Shown piece after piece: positions 18,422 to 26,600 of a DNA stretch of 43,180 nucleotides. The DNA comes from Bradyrhizobium sacchari (GTDB lineage Bacteria > Pseudomonadota > Alphaproteobacteria > Rhizobiales > Xanthobacteraceae), in the NCBI RefSeq assembly GCF_002068095.1, contig NZ_LWIG01000013.1:212045-255224 (forward strand), written 5' to 3'. The notes beneath the pieces were generated by a model. The model did not search any database. It was not told where the DNA came from and worked only from the letters and a program-made list of their open reading frames with translations. A program made the translations under genes and the position numbers. Each line of letters begins with the position of its first letter. The stretch's first letter is position 1.

Positions 18422-19864
18422 TTAGGCCGCGCGCGCGGATTTCCTCTGCAGGCCGGCGGCGATCTTCAAATCTTCGACGAAGCGCTGATATTCCAGTACC
18501 TTGGCCTCCGGATCGGGCAGCCGCAGCAGATAGGACGGGTGCACCGTGACCAGCGCCTTGCGGCCGTCGGGCAGATCGATCAGCCGGCCGCGGGTCTTGC
18601 CTATGGGAGTGATCTTGCCGAACACGCTTTGCGCGGCGGTGGCGCCCATCGCGACGATGAGATCGGGCTGGATTGTCGAAACTTCCCGCTCGAACCATTG
18701 CCGGCATGCCCGGATCTCCGGCGTATTCGGCTTCTGGTGCAGGCGGATCTTGCCGCGCGGCACGAATTTGAAGTGCTTCACGGCGTTGGTGACATAGACC
18801 TTCTTGCGGTCGACGCCGGCTTCCTCCAGCGCGCGGTCGAGCATCTGCCCGGCCGGGCCGACGAAGGGATGGCCGGCGAGGTCTTCCTTGTCGCCGGGCT
18901 GCTCGCCGACCAGCATGATGTTGGCGTTCTTGGGACCCTCGCCGAACACGGTCTGCGTCGCGTCCTTGTAGAGCGGACAGGCGCGGCAATGGGCGGCTTC
19001 CTCGCGGAGCGCTTCGAGATCGTCGGCAGCAGTCTTGCGTGTCATCGGAGCCTCCGGCCGCTTCTGAGGCTTGTGCGGATCGGTTGCGGCATTGGCGATC
19101 ATGGCGCCGGTCATGCGCTCGGCGTCCTCGATCAGGGGTTTAATGATCGAAGCCTCGGGCAGGTTCCTCCAGTATTTCTTCGGCATCTCGGCCTGCATCG
19201 CCTTCACCTTGAGCCGGGCCGGATTGAAGATGCTGGCGTAGTAGCGCCGCCAGGTTTCCTCCAGCCGGTCTTCGCCAGGCGCTTCGCTCTTGCTGACGCC
19301 TGGCGTGAACGAAAGCGCATGGCCGTCCCAATGCGCGCAGAGGTCCGGCGTCAGGATCGACCACGGCATGTCGGCAAAGCGTTTTGCGAAGAATGGGGCT
19401 GCGAGCTCGACGATGTGATGCTCCGGCTCGAACCAGGCGACGTAGTATGCGTCGCGTTCCCGGCCGATCTCGCGGAAGCGCACGAAGGCGTGCATCTTGT
19501 GCTCGTCGCGATGGACGGCTCTCGCCATCGCCGTGACCTGCGCGACGTCGGGATCGGTCGCGACCTCGATGAGGTCGTGATTGTCCTTCAGCCGGAACAG
19601 CAGGCGGTAGAGGATCGCGAAACGCTCGCCATCGCGGTGCAGGATAGCAGCCTTGGCGAGCTCGACGAATTTTGCAGACACATTGAAAGTGCCGTCGTTC
19701 ACCTCGAGGATCGGAGACGGTGCGGGCGGTGCGAACAACTCGGCTTCGCCGTCCTGCACGGTCCAGGTGACATCCTCCGGTCCCACGTGGTGAAGCACGA
19801 GGCTGCGCGCGGCTTTGCGCCAGCCGTCGAAATCGGTTTCGGTATCGAGGGTGATGTACTGCAT
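18422..19864 (-). CDS. udgX: DUF4130-UdgX fusion, uracil-DNA-binding protein
   Basis: 480 residues in two parts. Residues 1 to about 235 match DUF4130 (TIGR03915-like), and about 275-470 a UdgX-type uracil-DNA glycosylase fold (TIGR03914). UdgX features are the GEQPGDKEDLAG motif (320-331), the R-loop KIRLHQKP (372-379) with His376 at the place of the histidine that links covalently to abasic DNA in mycobacterial UdgX, and VHPSYLLR. Cluster ligands appear to be Cys293, Cys296 and Cys387 with His364 (AVKHFKF) at the fourth site; that last point is inference. The start overlaps the radical SAM gene stop (ATGA), so both are translationally coupled. It probably belongs to the SOS response through the LexA box upstream of that operon. 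Confidence 0.9.
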   Translation of the reverse strand: MQYITLDTETDFDGWRKAARSLVLHHVGPEDVTWTVQDGEAELFAPPAPSPILEVNDGTFNVSAKFVELAKAAILHRDGERFAILYRLLFRLKDNHDLIEVATDPDVAQVTAMARAVHRDEHKMHAFVRFREIGRERDAYYVAWFEPEHHIVELAAPFFAKRFADMPWSILTPDLCAHWDGHALSFTPGVSKSEAPGEDRLEETWRRYYASIFNPARLKVKAMQAEMPKKYWRNLPEASIIKPLIEDAERMTGAMIANAATDPHKPQKRPEAPMTRKTAADDLEALREEAAHCRACPLYKDATQTVFGEGPKNANIMLVGEQPGDKEDLAGHPFVGPAGQMLDRALEEAGVDRKKVYVTNAVKHFKFVPRGKIRLHQKPNTPEIRACRQWFEREVSTIQPDLIVAMGATAAQSVFGKITPIGKTRGRLIDLPDGRKALVTVHPSYLLRLPDPEAKVLEYQRFVEDLKIAAGLQRKSARAA

Positions 19865-21099
19865 CAGAAGCCAAATCCCAGTTGCGTTGCTTTCGGCTTG
19901 AACCGCTCGATCAGCCCGGCGGCATCGAGCCGATGCGGTGAGGGGCGATGATCGCTGAGGACGATGAACGGAAGCGCCTTGTGCCGGGGCACATGCAGCC
20001 GCGCGAGATCGGCGAGGCGGATCGTGGTGGTGCGCCGCGTCGCAATGATGCGTTCGACCGCCTTGGTGCCGAAGCCGGGCACCCGCAGCAATTCCTCGCG
20101 GCTGGCGCGGTTGACGTCGAGCGGGAAGCGGTCGCGATGGCGCAGCGCCCAGGCGAGCTTGGGATCGATGTCGAGCGGCAGCATCGCGCTGTCATCGACG
20201 ATCTCGCCGACGTCGAAGCCATAGAATCGCATCAGCCAGTCGGCCTGGTAGAGCCGGTGCTCGCGCAGCAGCGGGGGCTGTACCAGAGGCAAAGCACGGC
20301 TCGCATCAGGGATCGGGCTGAAGGCGGAGTAATAGACGCGCCGCAGCCTGTATGAGCCGTAGAGATTGGCGCTGGTGTGGAGAATGGTGTGATCAGAGGC
20401 GCTATCGGCGCCGACGATCATCTGCGTGCTCTGTCCGGCCGGTGCGAAGCGCTGCGGCTTGGCCTTCGTCTTCGCGCTGCGGCTGTCCTCGGCTTCATCG
20501 AGCTTCAGCCGCAGCCGGCCCATGGTGCGACGGATCGCGCGCACGTCCTTCTCGGGCGCGAATTGCTGCAGGCTCGTCTCCTGCGGCATCTCGATGTTGA
20601 TGGAGAGACGATCGGCATATTTGCCGGCTTCCGCGATCAGGGCGTCGTCGGCCTCGGGAATGGTCTTGAGATGGATGTAGCCGCGGAAGTGATGCTCCTC
20701 GCGGAGCTTTCGCGCGACGCTGACCACCTGCTCCATGGTGTAGTCGGGGCTGCGGATGATGCCGGAGGAGAGGAATAGCCCTTCGATGTAATTGCGCCGG
20801 TAGAAGTCGAGCGTCAGCTTGACCACCTCGTCGATGGTGAAGCGGGCGCGCGGCACGTTGGAGGAGGCGCGGTTGACGCAATAGAGGCAATCGTAGTTGC
20901 AGGCGTTGGTCAGCAGCACCTTGAGCAGCGAGATGCAGCGTCCGTCCGGTGCGTAGGAATGGCAGATGCCCATGCCCGGCGCGGTCGAGCCCATGCCCTT
21001 GCCGTCGCTGGAATCCCGCTTCTCGGTGCCGCTGGAAGCGCAGGACGCGTCGTATTTGGCGGCGTCGGCTAGGATCTCCAGCTTGCGTTGCACGTCCAT
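19864..21099 (-). CDS. DNA-repair-associated radical SAM protein (UdgX-linked)
   Basis: 411 residues from the ATG at 21099, which has AAAGGGA and AGGG upstream; the frame stays open further but without family features. The radical SAM motif CX3CX2C is CNYDCLYC (Cys67, Cys71, Cys74), preceded by the typical GICHSYAPDGRCISLLK. A C-terminal helix-hairpin-helix DNA-binding motif is visible in LDVNRASREELLRVPGFGTK. It matches the family named putative DNA modification/repair radical SAM protein (TIGR03916, linked to UDG). The reaction is unknown; spore photoproduct lyase-like repair or base modification are only analogies. It is coupled by a 4-base overlap to the DUF4130-UdgX gene and diverges from imuA across a LexA box. 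Confidence 0.9.
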   Translation of the reverse strand: MDVQRKLEILADAAKYDASCASSGTEKRDSSDGKGMGSTAPGMGICHSYAPDGRCISLLKVLLTNACNYDCLYCVNRASSNVPRARFTIDEVVKLTLDFYRRNYIEGLFLSSGIIRSPDYTMEQVVSVARKLREEHHFRGYIHLKTIPEADDALIAEAGKYADRLSINIEMPQETSLQQFAPEKDVRAIRRTMGRLRLKLDEAEDSRSAKTKAKPQRFAPAGQSTQMIVGADSASDHTILHTSANLYGSYRLRRVYYSAFSPIPDASRALPLVQPPLLREHRLYQADWLMRFYGFDVGEIVDDSAMLPLDIDPKLAWALRHRDRFPLDVNRASREELLRVPGFGTKAVERIIATRRTTTIRLADLARLHVPRHKALPFIVLSDHRPSPHRLDAAGLIERFKPKATQLGFGF

Positions 21100-21149
21100 C
21101 CCTAAATCCCTTTGATTCTGCTGATGAATCCCGGAGCGCACCAATTCGA

Positions 21150-21180
21150 TTGACTCTCCGCACCCCGTTAGCTTTATATT
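21150..21180 (+). promoter_or_regulatory. Candidate sigma-70 promoter of imuA-imuB-dnaE2
   Basis: TTGACT at 21150-21155 and TTATAT at 21174-21179 are separated by 18 bases. The LexA box starts 3 bases after this -10, where a bound repressor would block RNA polymerase. The imuA ATG is 83 bases downstream. Confidence 0.5.
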
Positions 21181-21181
21181 A

Positions 21182-21196
21182 GAACATATCATGAAC
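21182..21196. promoter_or_regulatory. LexA (SOS) box, alphaproteobacterial type
   Basis: GAAC-N7-GAAC (GAACATATCATGAAC), which read on the other strand is GTTC-N7-GTTC, the direct-repeat LexA operator of alphaproteobacteria. It is an exact match with the right spacing. It lies 66 bases before imuA on the plus strand and 82 bases before the radical SAM gene on the minus strand, so one LexA site may control both operons. Confidence 0.88.
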
Positions 21197-21262
21197 AAAT
21201 GAGCCAGCCGCTGGTTCTCTTTTTGAGAGCCATCGGCAATCACCTCTGAAGGAGCGGCGTAT

Positions 21263-22069
21263 ATGAGCGGCGCACGCCAAAGCGCGCTTGCAACCTTGCG
21301 CGGCCAGATCGAGCGCATCGAGACGGCGGAGGTCGTGCATCAGCAGGATCGCGTCGCGCTCGGTCATAACGAGGTCGATGGCGTGCTGAAAGGCGGGCTC
21401 GCGCGCGCGGCGATTCACGAGGTGTTTTGCGAGGGGCGCCAGGGCGCGGCCGGAACGGGCTTTGTCATGGGGCTTGCGGGGCGCGTCTCGGCGCAGCGGC
21501 CACTGCTGTGGGTGCGGCAGGATTTTTCGGAAATCGAGACCGGCGCGCTGTCGATGAGCGGGCTCGCCGAGCTCGGTCTCGATCCGCGCCGGGTGGTGAT
21601 GGTGCGCGCCGCCGATGTCGAGAGCGCGCTGCGCACCTCGGCCGATGCGCTCGCTTGCGATGCGCTGGGTGCGGTCGTGCTCGAGCTCTGGGGCGATGTC
21701 AGGCAGTTCGATCTTGTGGCGAGCCGCAAGCTGACGCTGGCCGCGCAAGGCTCCGGCGTCACCGGCCTCTTGTTGCGCATGGCCGCGCAGCCGCTGCCTT
21801 CGACTGCGGAGACGCGATGGATGCTGCGCGCGGCGCATTCGCCGCCGGGCTCAGCTTCAATGCCTGCGGCGCCTTGGAGCGCCTGGGGCGCGCCACGCTT
21901 CGATGCCGAGCTCTTGCGCAATCGTCATGGCCCGTGCGGCCGGTGGATCATGGAATGGAATTGTGATGAGTGCCAGTTCAGCGAACCGTCGACGTATTCT
22001 CAGCCTGTGGCTGCCGCGCCTGCCCATCGACCGGATCCAGCGGTTCCTTGGCAGCGCCGGACTGCATAA
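21263..22069 (+). CDS. imuA: ImuA, SOS mutagenesis accessory protein
   Basis: 268 residues, AAGGAG 8 bases before the ATG. ImuA is a RecA/SulA-like accessory protein of the ImuA-ImuB-DnaE2 translesion complex. The start ALATLRGQIERIE, GGLARAAIHEVFCEG, LLWVRQDFSEIETGALSMSG and the C-terminal DAELLRNRHGPCG are typical of the alphaproteobacterial protein. The RecA-like fold seems to lack a full Walker A motif. It is first in the cassette; its 3' end overlaps imuB by 104 bases in another frame, where the conserved GRWIMEWNCDECQF continues past the imuB start. Expression should be SOS-induced through the LexA box upstream. Confidence 0.92.
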   Translation: MSGARQSALATLRGQIERIETAEVVHQQDRVALGHNEVDGVLKGGLARAAIHEVFCEGRQGAAGTGFVMGLAGRVSAQRPLLWVRQDFSEIETGALSMSGLAELGLDPRRVVMVRAADVESALRTSADALACDALGAVVLELWGDVRQFDLVASRKLTLAAQGSGVTGLLLRMAAQPLPSTAETRWMLRAAHSPPGSASMPAAPWSAWGAPRFDAELLRNRHGPCGRWIMEWNCDECQFSEPSTYSQPVAAAPAHRPDPAVPWQRRTA

Positions 22070-23624
22070 GGCCAAAGCCAAAGCGTTTTCAAGCGAAGTG
22101 GGTACCGGTTCGCGTGAAGAAAACGCGTCAAAACAAAGAAACGAGCCGAGCATTGTCGTCCTCAAGGACAACAACGCGCTGGTGATCCATGCGCTGGACG
22201 ATGCGGCGTCTCGTCTGGGTCTGCATATCGGCCAGCCGCTCGCCAATGCGCGGGCGATGTGCCCGGACTTGCGGGTGTTCGATGCCGATGTCGTGGCCGA
22301 TGCCAAGACGCTCAGCGACATCGCCGACTGGTGCGACCGTTTCACGCCGCTGGTGGCGCTCGATTCGCCGCATGGGCTGTTCCTCGATATCACCGGTTGC
22401 GCGCATCTGTTCGGCGGCGAAGCGGCACTGTTGCAGACGCTGGTTCGTGCCCTTGCGCGTCAGGGCTTTGCCGTCAGCGCGGCGATCGCCGGCACGTCGG
22501 TCTGCGCGCGCACGCTGACGCGGCAGGCGACAGGCATCATCGTGGCCGATGGCGGGGAGGCGGAGGCGATCAGTTCATTTCCGGTCTCCGCGCTCGGTGC
22601 GGGCGAGGCCATCACCACCGGCCTGCGTCGCGCCGGCCTGAAGACCATCGGCGATGTCGCATCGCGCAACGCCTCCGAGATCACGGCGCGGTTCGGGGCG
22701 CGGTTCTCGACCCTGCTCGCGCATGCGCTGGGGCAGGGCGATGCGCCGATCAATCCGCGCAAGCCATTGCCCGACTATATCGTCGAGAAACGCTTTGCCG
22801 AGCCGATCGCGACCGACACCATGATCGCAATGACGCTGTCGCGGCTGGCCGACACGCTGATTGCGTCCATGGAGAAGCAGGGCAAGGGCGCGCGGCGTCT
22901 CGAAGCTGCGTTTTTCCGCACCGACGGCGTGGTGCGCGCGATCATGGTCGAGACTGGGCGTCCCGTGACGCGCAGCGCGGTCATCGACCGGCTGTTCCGC
23001 GAGCGCCTCGATGCGCTCGCCGATCCGCTCGATCCCGGTTTCGGCTTCGACATGGTGCGGCTGTCGGCGAGCCGCACCGAGATCGTGGTGCAGGAGCAGC
23101 GCGACCTCGACGCCCATGTCCACGACAATGATGAGCTTGCCGCGTTGATCGACCGCATCGCCGCGCGCATCGGAGGAAAACGTGTCGTCGTGCACCTGCC
23201 GCAGGACACTCATATCCCCGAAAGCGCGGTGCTGGCTGCGCCTGCGCAGCATCATCTCACGGCCGCGATGCAGGCCGAATGGCCGGCGCGCGTCGAGAGC
23301 GAGCCACCGCTGCGTCCCTTGCGGCTGTTCGACAAGCCGGAACCGATCAAGGTGCCGTTCGCGACCGTGCCTGATGGTCCGCCCCATCAGTTCACCTGGC
23401 GCCGCGCGCTGCACGCGGTGGTGCGGGTGGAAGGGCCCGAGCGCATCGCCATGGAATGGTGGCGGCAGGACGGCAAGCAGCTGACGCGGGACTATTTCCG
23501 CATCGAGGATGCCGAAGGCCTGCGCTTCTGGATCTTTCGCGATGGTCTTTACGAGGGCGAGGTGTTCGACGCCGACGGCAGTCCCGCGTCTCCCGGCTGG
23601 TATGTGCACGGTCTCTTCGCATGA
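21966..23624 (+). CDS. imuB: ImuB, inactive Y-family polymerase homologue
   Basis: 552 residues from the ATG at 21966, inside the imuA 3' end. The first motif ILSLWLPRLPIDRIQRF replaces the catalytic Asp-containing start of DinB, and DSPHGLFLDITGCAHLFGGE replaces its SIDE motif, so the polymerase site is missing as usual for ImuB. The little-finger region follows, then a C-terminal WYVHGLFA end. ImuB works as the hub that binds the beta clamp, ImuA and DnaE2. A repeat element at 22081-22140 adds about 20-25 in-frame residues (KAFSSEVGTGSREENASKQ) near residues 39-58, between conserved blocks. The stop overlaps the dnaE2 start (ATGA). Confidence 0.93.
   Translation: MSASSANRRRILSLWLPRLPIDRIQRFLGSAGLHKAKAKAFSSEVGTGSREENASKQRNEPSIVVLKDNNALVIHALDDAASRLGLHIGQPLANARAMCPDLRVFDADVVADAKTLSDIADWCDRFTPLVALDSPHGLFLDITGCAHLFGGEAALLQTLVRALARQGFAVSAAIAGTSVCARTLTRQATGIIVADGGEAEAISSFPVSALGAGEAITTGLRRAGLKTIGDVASRNASEITARFGARFSTLLAHALGQGDAPINPRKPLPDYIVEKRFAEPIATDTMIAMTLSRLADTLIASMEKQGKGARRLEAAFFRTDGVVRAIMVETGRPVTRSAVIDRLFRERLDALADPLDPGFGFDMVRLSASRTEIVVQEQRDLDAHVHDNDELAALIDRIAARIGGKRVVVHLPQDTHIPESAVLAAPAQHHLTAAMQAEWPARVESEPPLRPLRLFDKPEPIKVPFATVPDGPPHQFTWRRALHAVVRVEGPERIAMEWWRQDGKQLTRDYFRIEDAEGLRFWIFRDGLYEGEVFDADGSPASPGWYVHGLFA
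22081..22140. repeat. Nested palindromic repeat inserted in imuB
   Basis: Outer arms GCGTTTTC (22084-22091) and GAAAACGC (22120-22127) enclose inner arms GCGAA (22094-22098) and TTCGC (22110-22114) around GGTACC. I recall similar sequences as dispersed repeats in Bradyrhizobium genomes. Here it is read through in frame inside imuB. Confidence 0.6.
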
Positions 23625-26600
23625 CGACGCCCGCTTATGCCGAGATCGGCATCACCACCAATTTCTCCTTCCTGCGCGGCGGATCTGATCCGCGCGCCTA
23701 TGTGCATCAGGCCAGCGCCTTGGAAATTCCGGTGATCGGCATTGCCGATCACAACACGCTCGCCGGCGTGGTGCGGGCCTACAAGGAACTCGACAATGAC
23801 GAGGTGCTGCACAAGCCGAAGCTGCTGATCGGCGCGCGCATCGTCTTCGTCGACGGCACACCCGATATTCTGGTTTATCCGCGCGACCGTGCGGCCTATG
23901 GCCGGCTGTGCCAGCTCCTCACCCGGGGCAAGCGCGGCGACGACATCACGCGGATCGAGAAGGGCGAGTGTCATCTCACTTTCGCCGATCTCCTGGAGTT
24001 TTCCGAAGGCCAGCTCCTGATCCTGACGCTGCCGCATCGTTTTGAGCCCGCGCAGGCGATGAATGTGCTGGCAAAGCTCAAAGCCAGCCGCGCCGACGGC
24101 GTGTGGCTGGCGGCGAGCCTGATCTATCGCGGCGACGACCGCCGGCGCCTGGCGCGGCTCGACGATCTCGCCGCCAAGGCAAAGGTGCGGTTGCTCGCGA
24201 CCAACGAGGTGCTCTATCACGATTCCAGCCGCCGGCCGCTTCAGGACGTGCTGACCTGCATCCGCGAGAAGACCACGATCGAAGCTGTGGGGCGGAAGCT
24301 GGAAGCCAATGCCGAGCGCTTCCTGAAGGAACCCCGCGAGATGGCACGGCTGTTCCGCGATTTCCCCGACGCGATCGCGGAGACCATCCGCTTTGCGGAC
24401 AGGATCGACTTCTCGCTCGACCAGCTCAAATACCAGTATCCCGACGAGCCGGTGCCGCCGGGCAAGACCGCGCAGGGGCATCTGGAGGATCTGACCTGGG
24501 CGGGGGTCGATAAATATTTCGGCGGCGAGATCGACGACAAGCTGCGCGCCACCCTGAAGAAAGAGCTCGCGCTGATCGCCGAGCTGAAATACGCGCACTA
24601 TTTCCTCACCGTGCACGACATCGTTCACTACGCGCGCAGCCAGAACATCCTGTGCCAGGGCCGCGGCTCGGCGGCGAACTCGGCCGTCTGCTACGTGCTC
24701 GGCATCACCTCGGTCGATCCGACCAAGGTGGACCTCTTGTTCGAGCGCTTCATCTCCAAGGAGCGGCTGGAGCCGCCCGACATCGATGTCGATTTCGAGC
24801 ATTCGCGGCGCGAGGAGGTGATGCAATATGTCTACCGTCGCTACGGCCGCCATCGCGCCGCGATCATCGCCACCGTCATCCACTATCGCCCGCGCAGCGC
24901 CATCCGCGATGTCGGCAAAGCGCTGGGCCTCACCGAGGACGTCACTGCCGCGCTCGCCGACACCGTTTGGGGCAGCTGGGGTAAGGGCCTCAACGACATG
25001 CAGGTCCGGCAGGCCGGGCTCGATCCGCAAAATCCCATGATCAACCTTGCGGTCGAGCTTGCGACCGAGCTGATCGAATTCCCGCGCCATCTATCCCAGC
25101 ATGTCGGCGGCTATGTGCTGACCCAGGACCGGCTCGACACCTATGTGCCGATCGGCAATGCCGCGATGGACGACCGCACCTTCATCGAATGGGACAAGGA
25201 CGATGTCGACGCGCTCTGCATGATGAAGGTCGACGTGCTCGCACTGGGCATGCTGACCTGCATCAGGAAATGTTTTGATCTGATCGCGGATCATAAGGGT
25301 GAGCGTTTTGTGCTGGCGAGTGTCCCGCAGGATGATCCCAGGGTTTACGACATGCTGTGCGCCGGAGAATCGCTCGGCGTGTTCCAGGTCGAGAGCCGCG
25401 CCCAGATGAACATGCTGCCGCGCCTGAAGCCGCGGACCTTCTACGATCTCGTCATTGAGGTCGCGATCGTCCGGCCGGGGCCGATCCAGGGCGACATGGT
25501 GCATCCTTATCTGCGGCGGCGGAACAGGCTGGAAAAAGTGAGCTATCCGTCTCCGTCACCCGACCACGGTGACAAGGACGAGCTTTACAATGTGTTGCAC
25601 AAAACCTTGGGCGTGCCGCTGTTCCAGGAGCAGGCGATGCGGATCGCGATCGAGGCCGCGCACTTCACCTCCGAGGAGGCCAACGGCCTGCGTCGCTCGA
25701 TGGCGACCTTTCGCAATGTCGGCACCATCGGTCAATACGAGGAGAAACTGATCGGCAACATGGTCGCCCGCGGCTACGACCCCAATTTCGCCAAAAGCTG
25801 CTTCGACCAGATCAAGGGCTTTGGCTCCTACGGCTTCCCGGAGAGCCATGCCGCGAGCTTCGCCCAGCTCGTCTACATCTCCTCATGGCTGAAATACCAT
25901 CACCCCGACGCGTTCTGTTGTGGCCTCTTGAACTCGCAGCCGATGGGATTTTACGCCCCGGCACAGATCGTCAGCGATGCCCGCAAGAACGGTGTCGAGG
26001 TCCGCGACATCGACGTGTCCTTCAGCTTTGCGCAGAACACGCTGGAGAACACTGACGGAAAATATTGCGCCGTGCGCCTCGGCTTCCGCCAGATCGATGG
26101 ATTTCACTGGCTGGATGAGGATGAGGAGAGGTTGAAGAGGGCTCAGGCCCTGCGCAAGCGAAGCGTTGATGAACATGAGTCAGGGACGCACGAACGGATG
26201 GGTTCCCTCCCCCCTTGTGGGGGAGGGTTAGGGAGAGGGGTGAGACGCACGGGCGGTGGTCGTGGCTTACCCCTTTCTCCAACTCTCCCCCACAAGGGGG
26301 GAGAGAGCCCTACCACCTCCCGGGCCGCCTTAAGTGCGGTGGAGCTCGACTGGGCCGACCGCATCATCGCAGCCCGCAACCGCCGTCCCTTCACCTCGCT
26401 GGAGGATTTCGCCCGCGACACCGGCCTGCCCAAGCGCGCGCTGATCCTGCTTGCGGATGCCGATGCGTTCCGCTCGCTCGGGCTCGACCGACGCGAGGCG
26501 CTTTGGCAGGTGCGGCGGCTGCCCGACGACGTGCCGCTGCCGCTGTTCGAGGCGGCGACCGCGCGCGAGCAGCCGGACGAAGGCGCACAGCCGCTGCCCG

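Noticed and set aside
18324..18989. N-terminal extension of the phosphate transporter
   Set aside because: It overlaps the udgX coding region and codes for Arg-rich sequence; the transporter starts at 18323 with MTDVAFD.
26200..26310. The dnaE2 insertion as a frameshift or pseudogene mark
   Set aside because: The insertion is exactly 37 codons, has no stop, and the C-terminal OB-fold region follows in the same frame.
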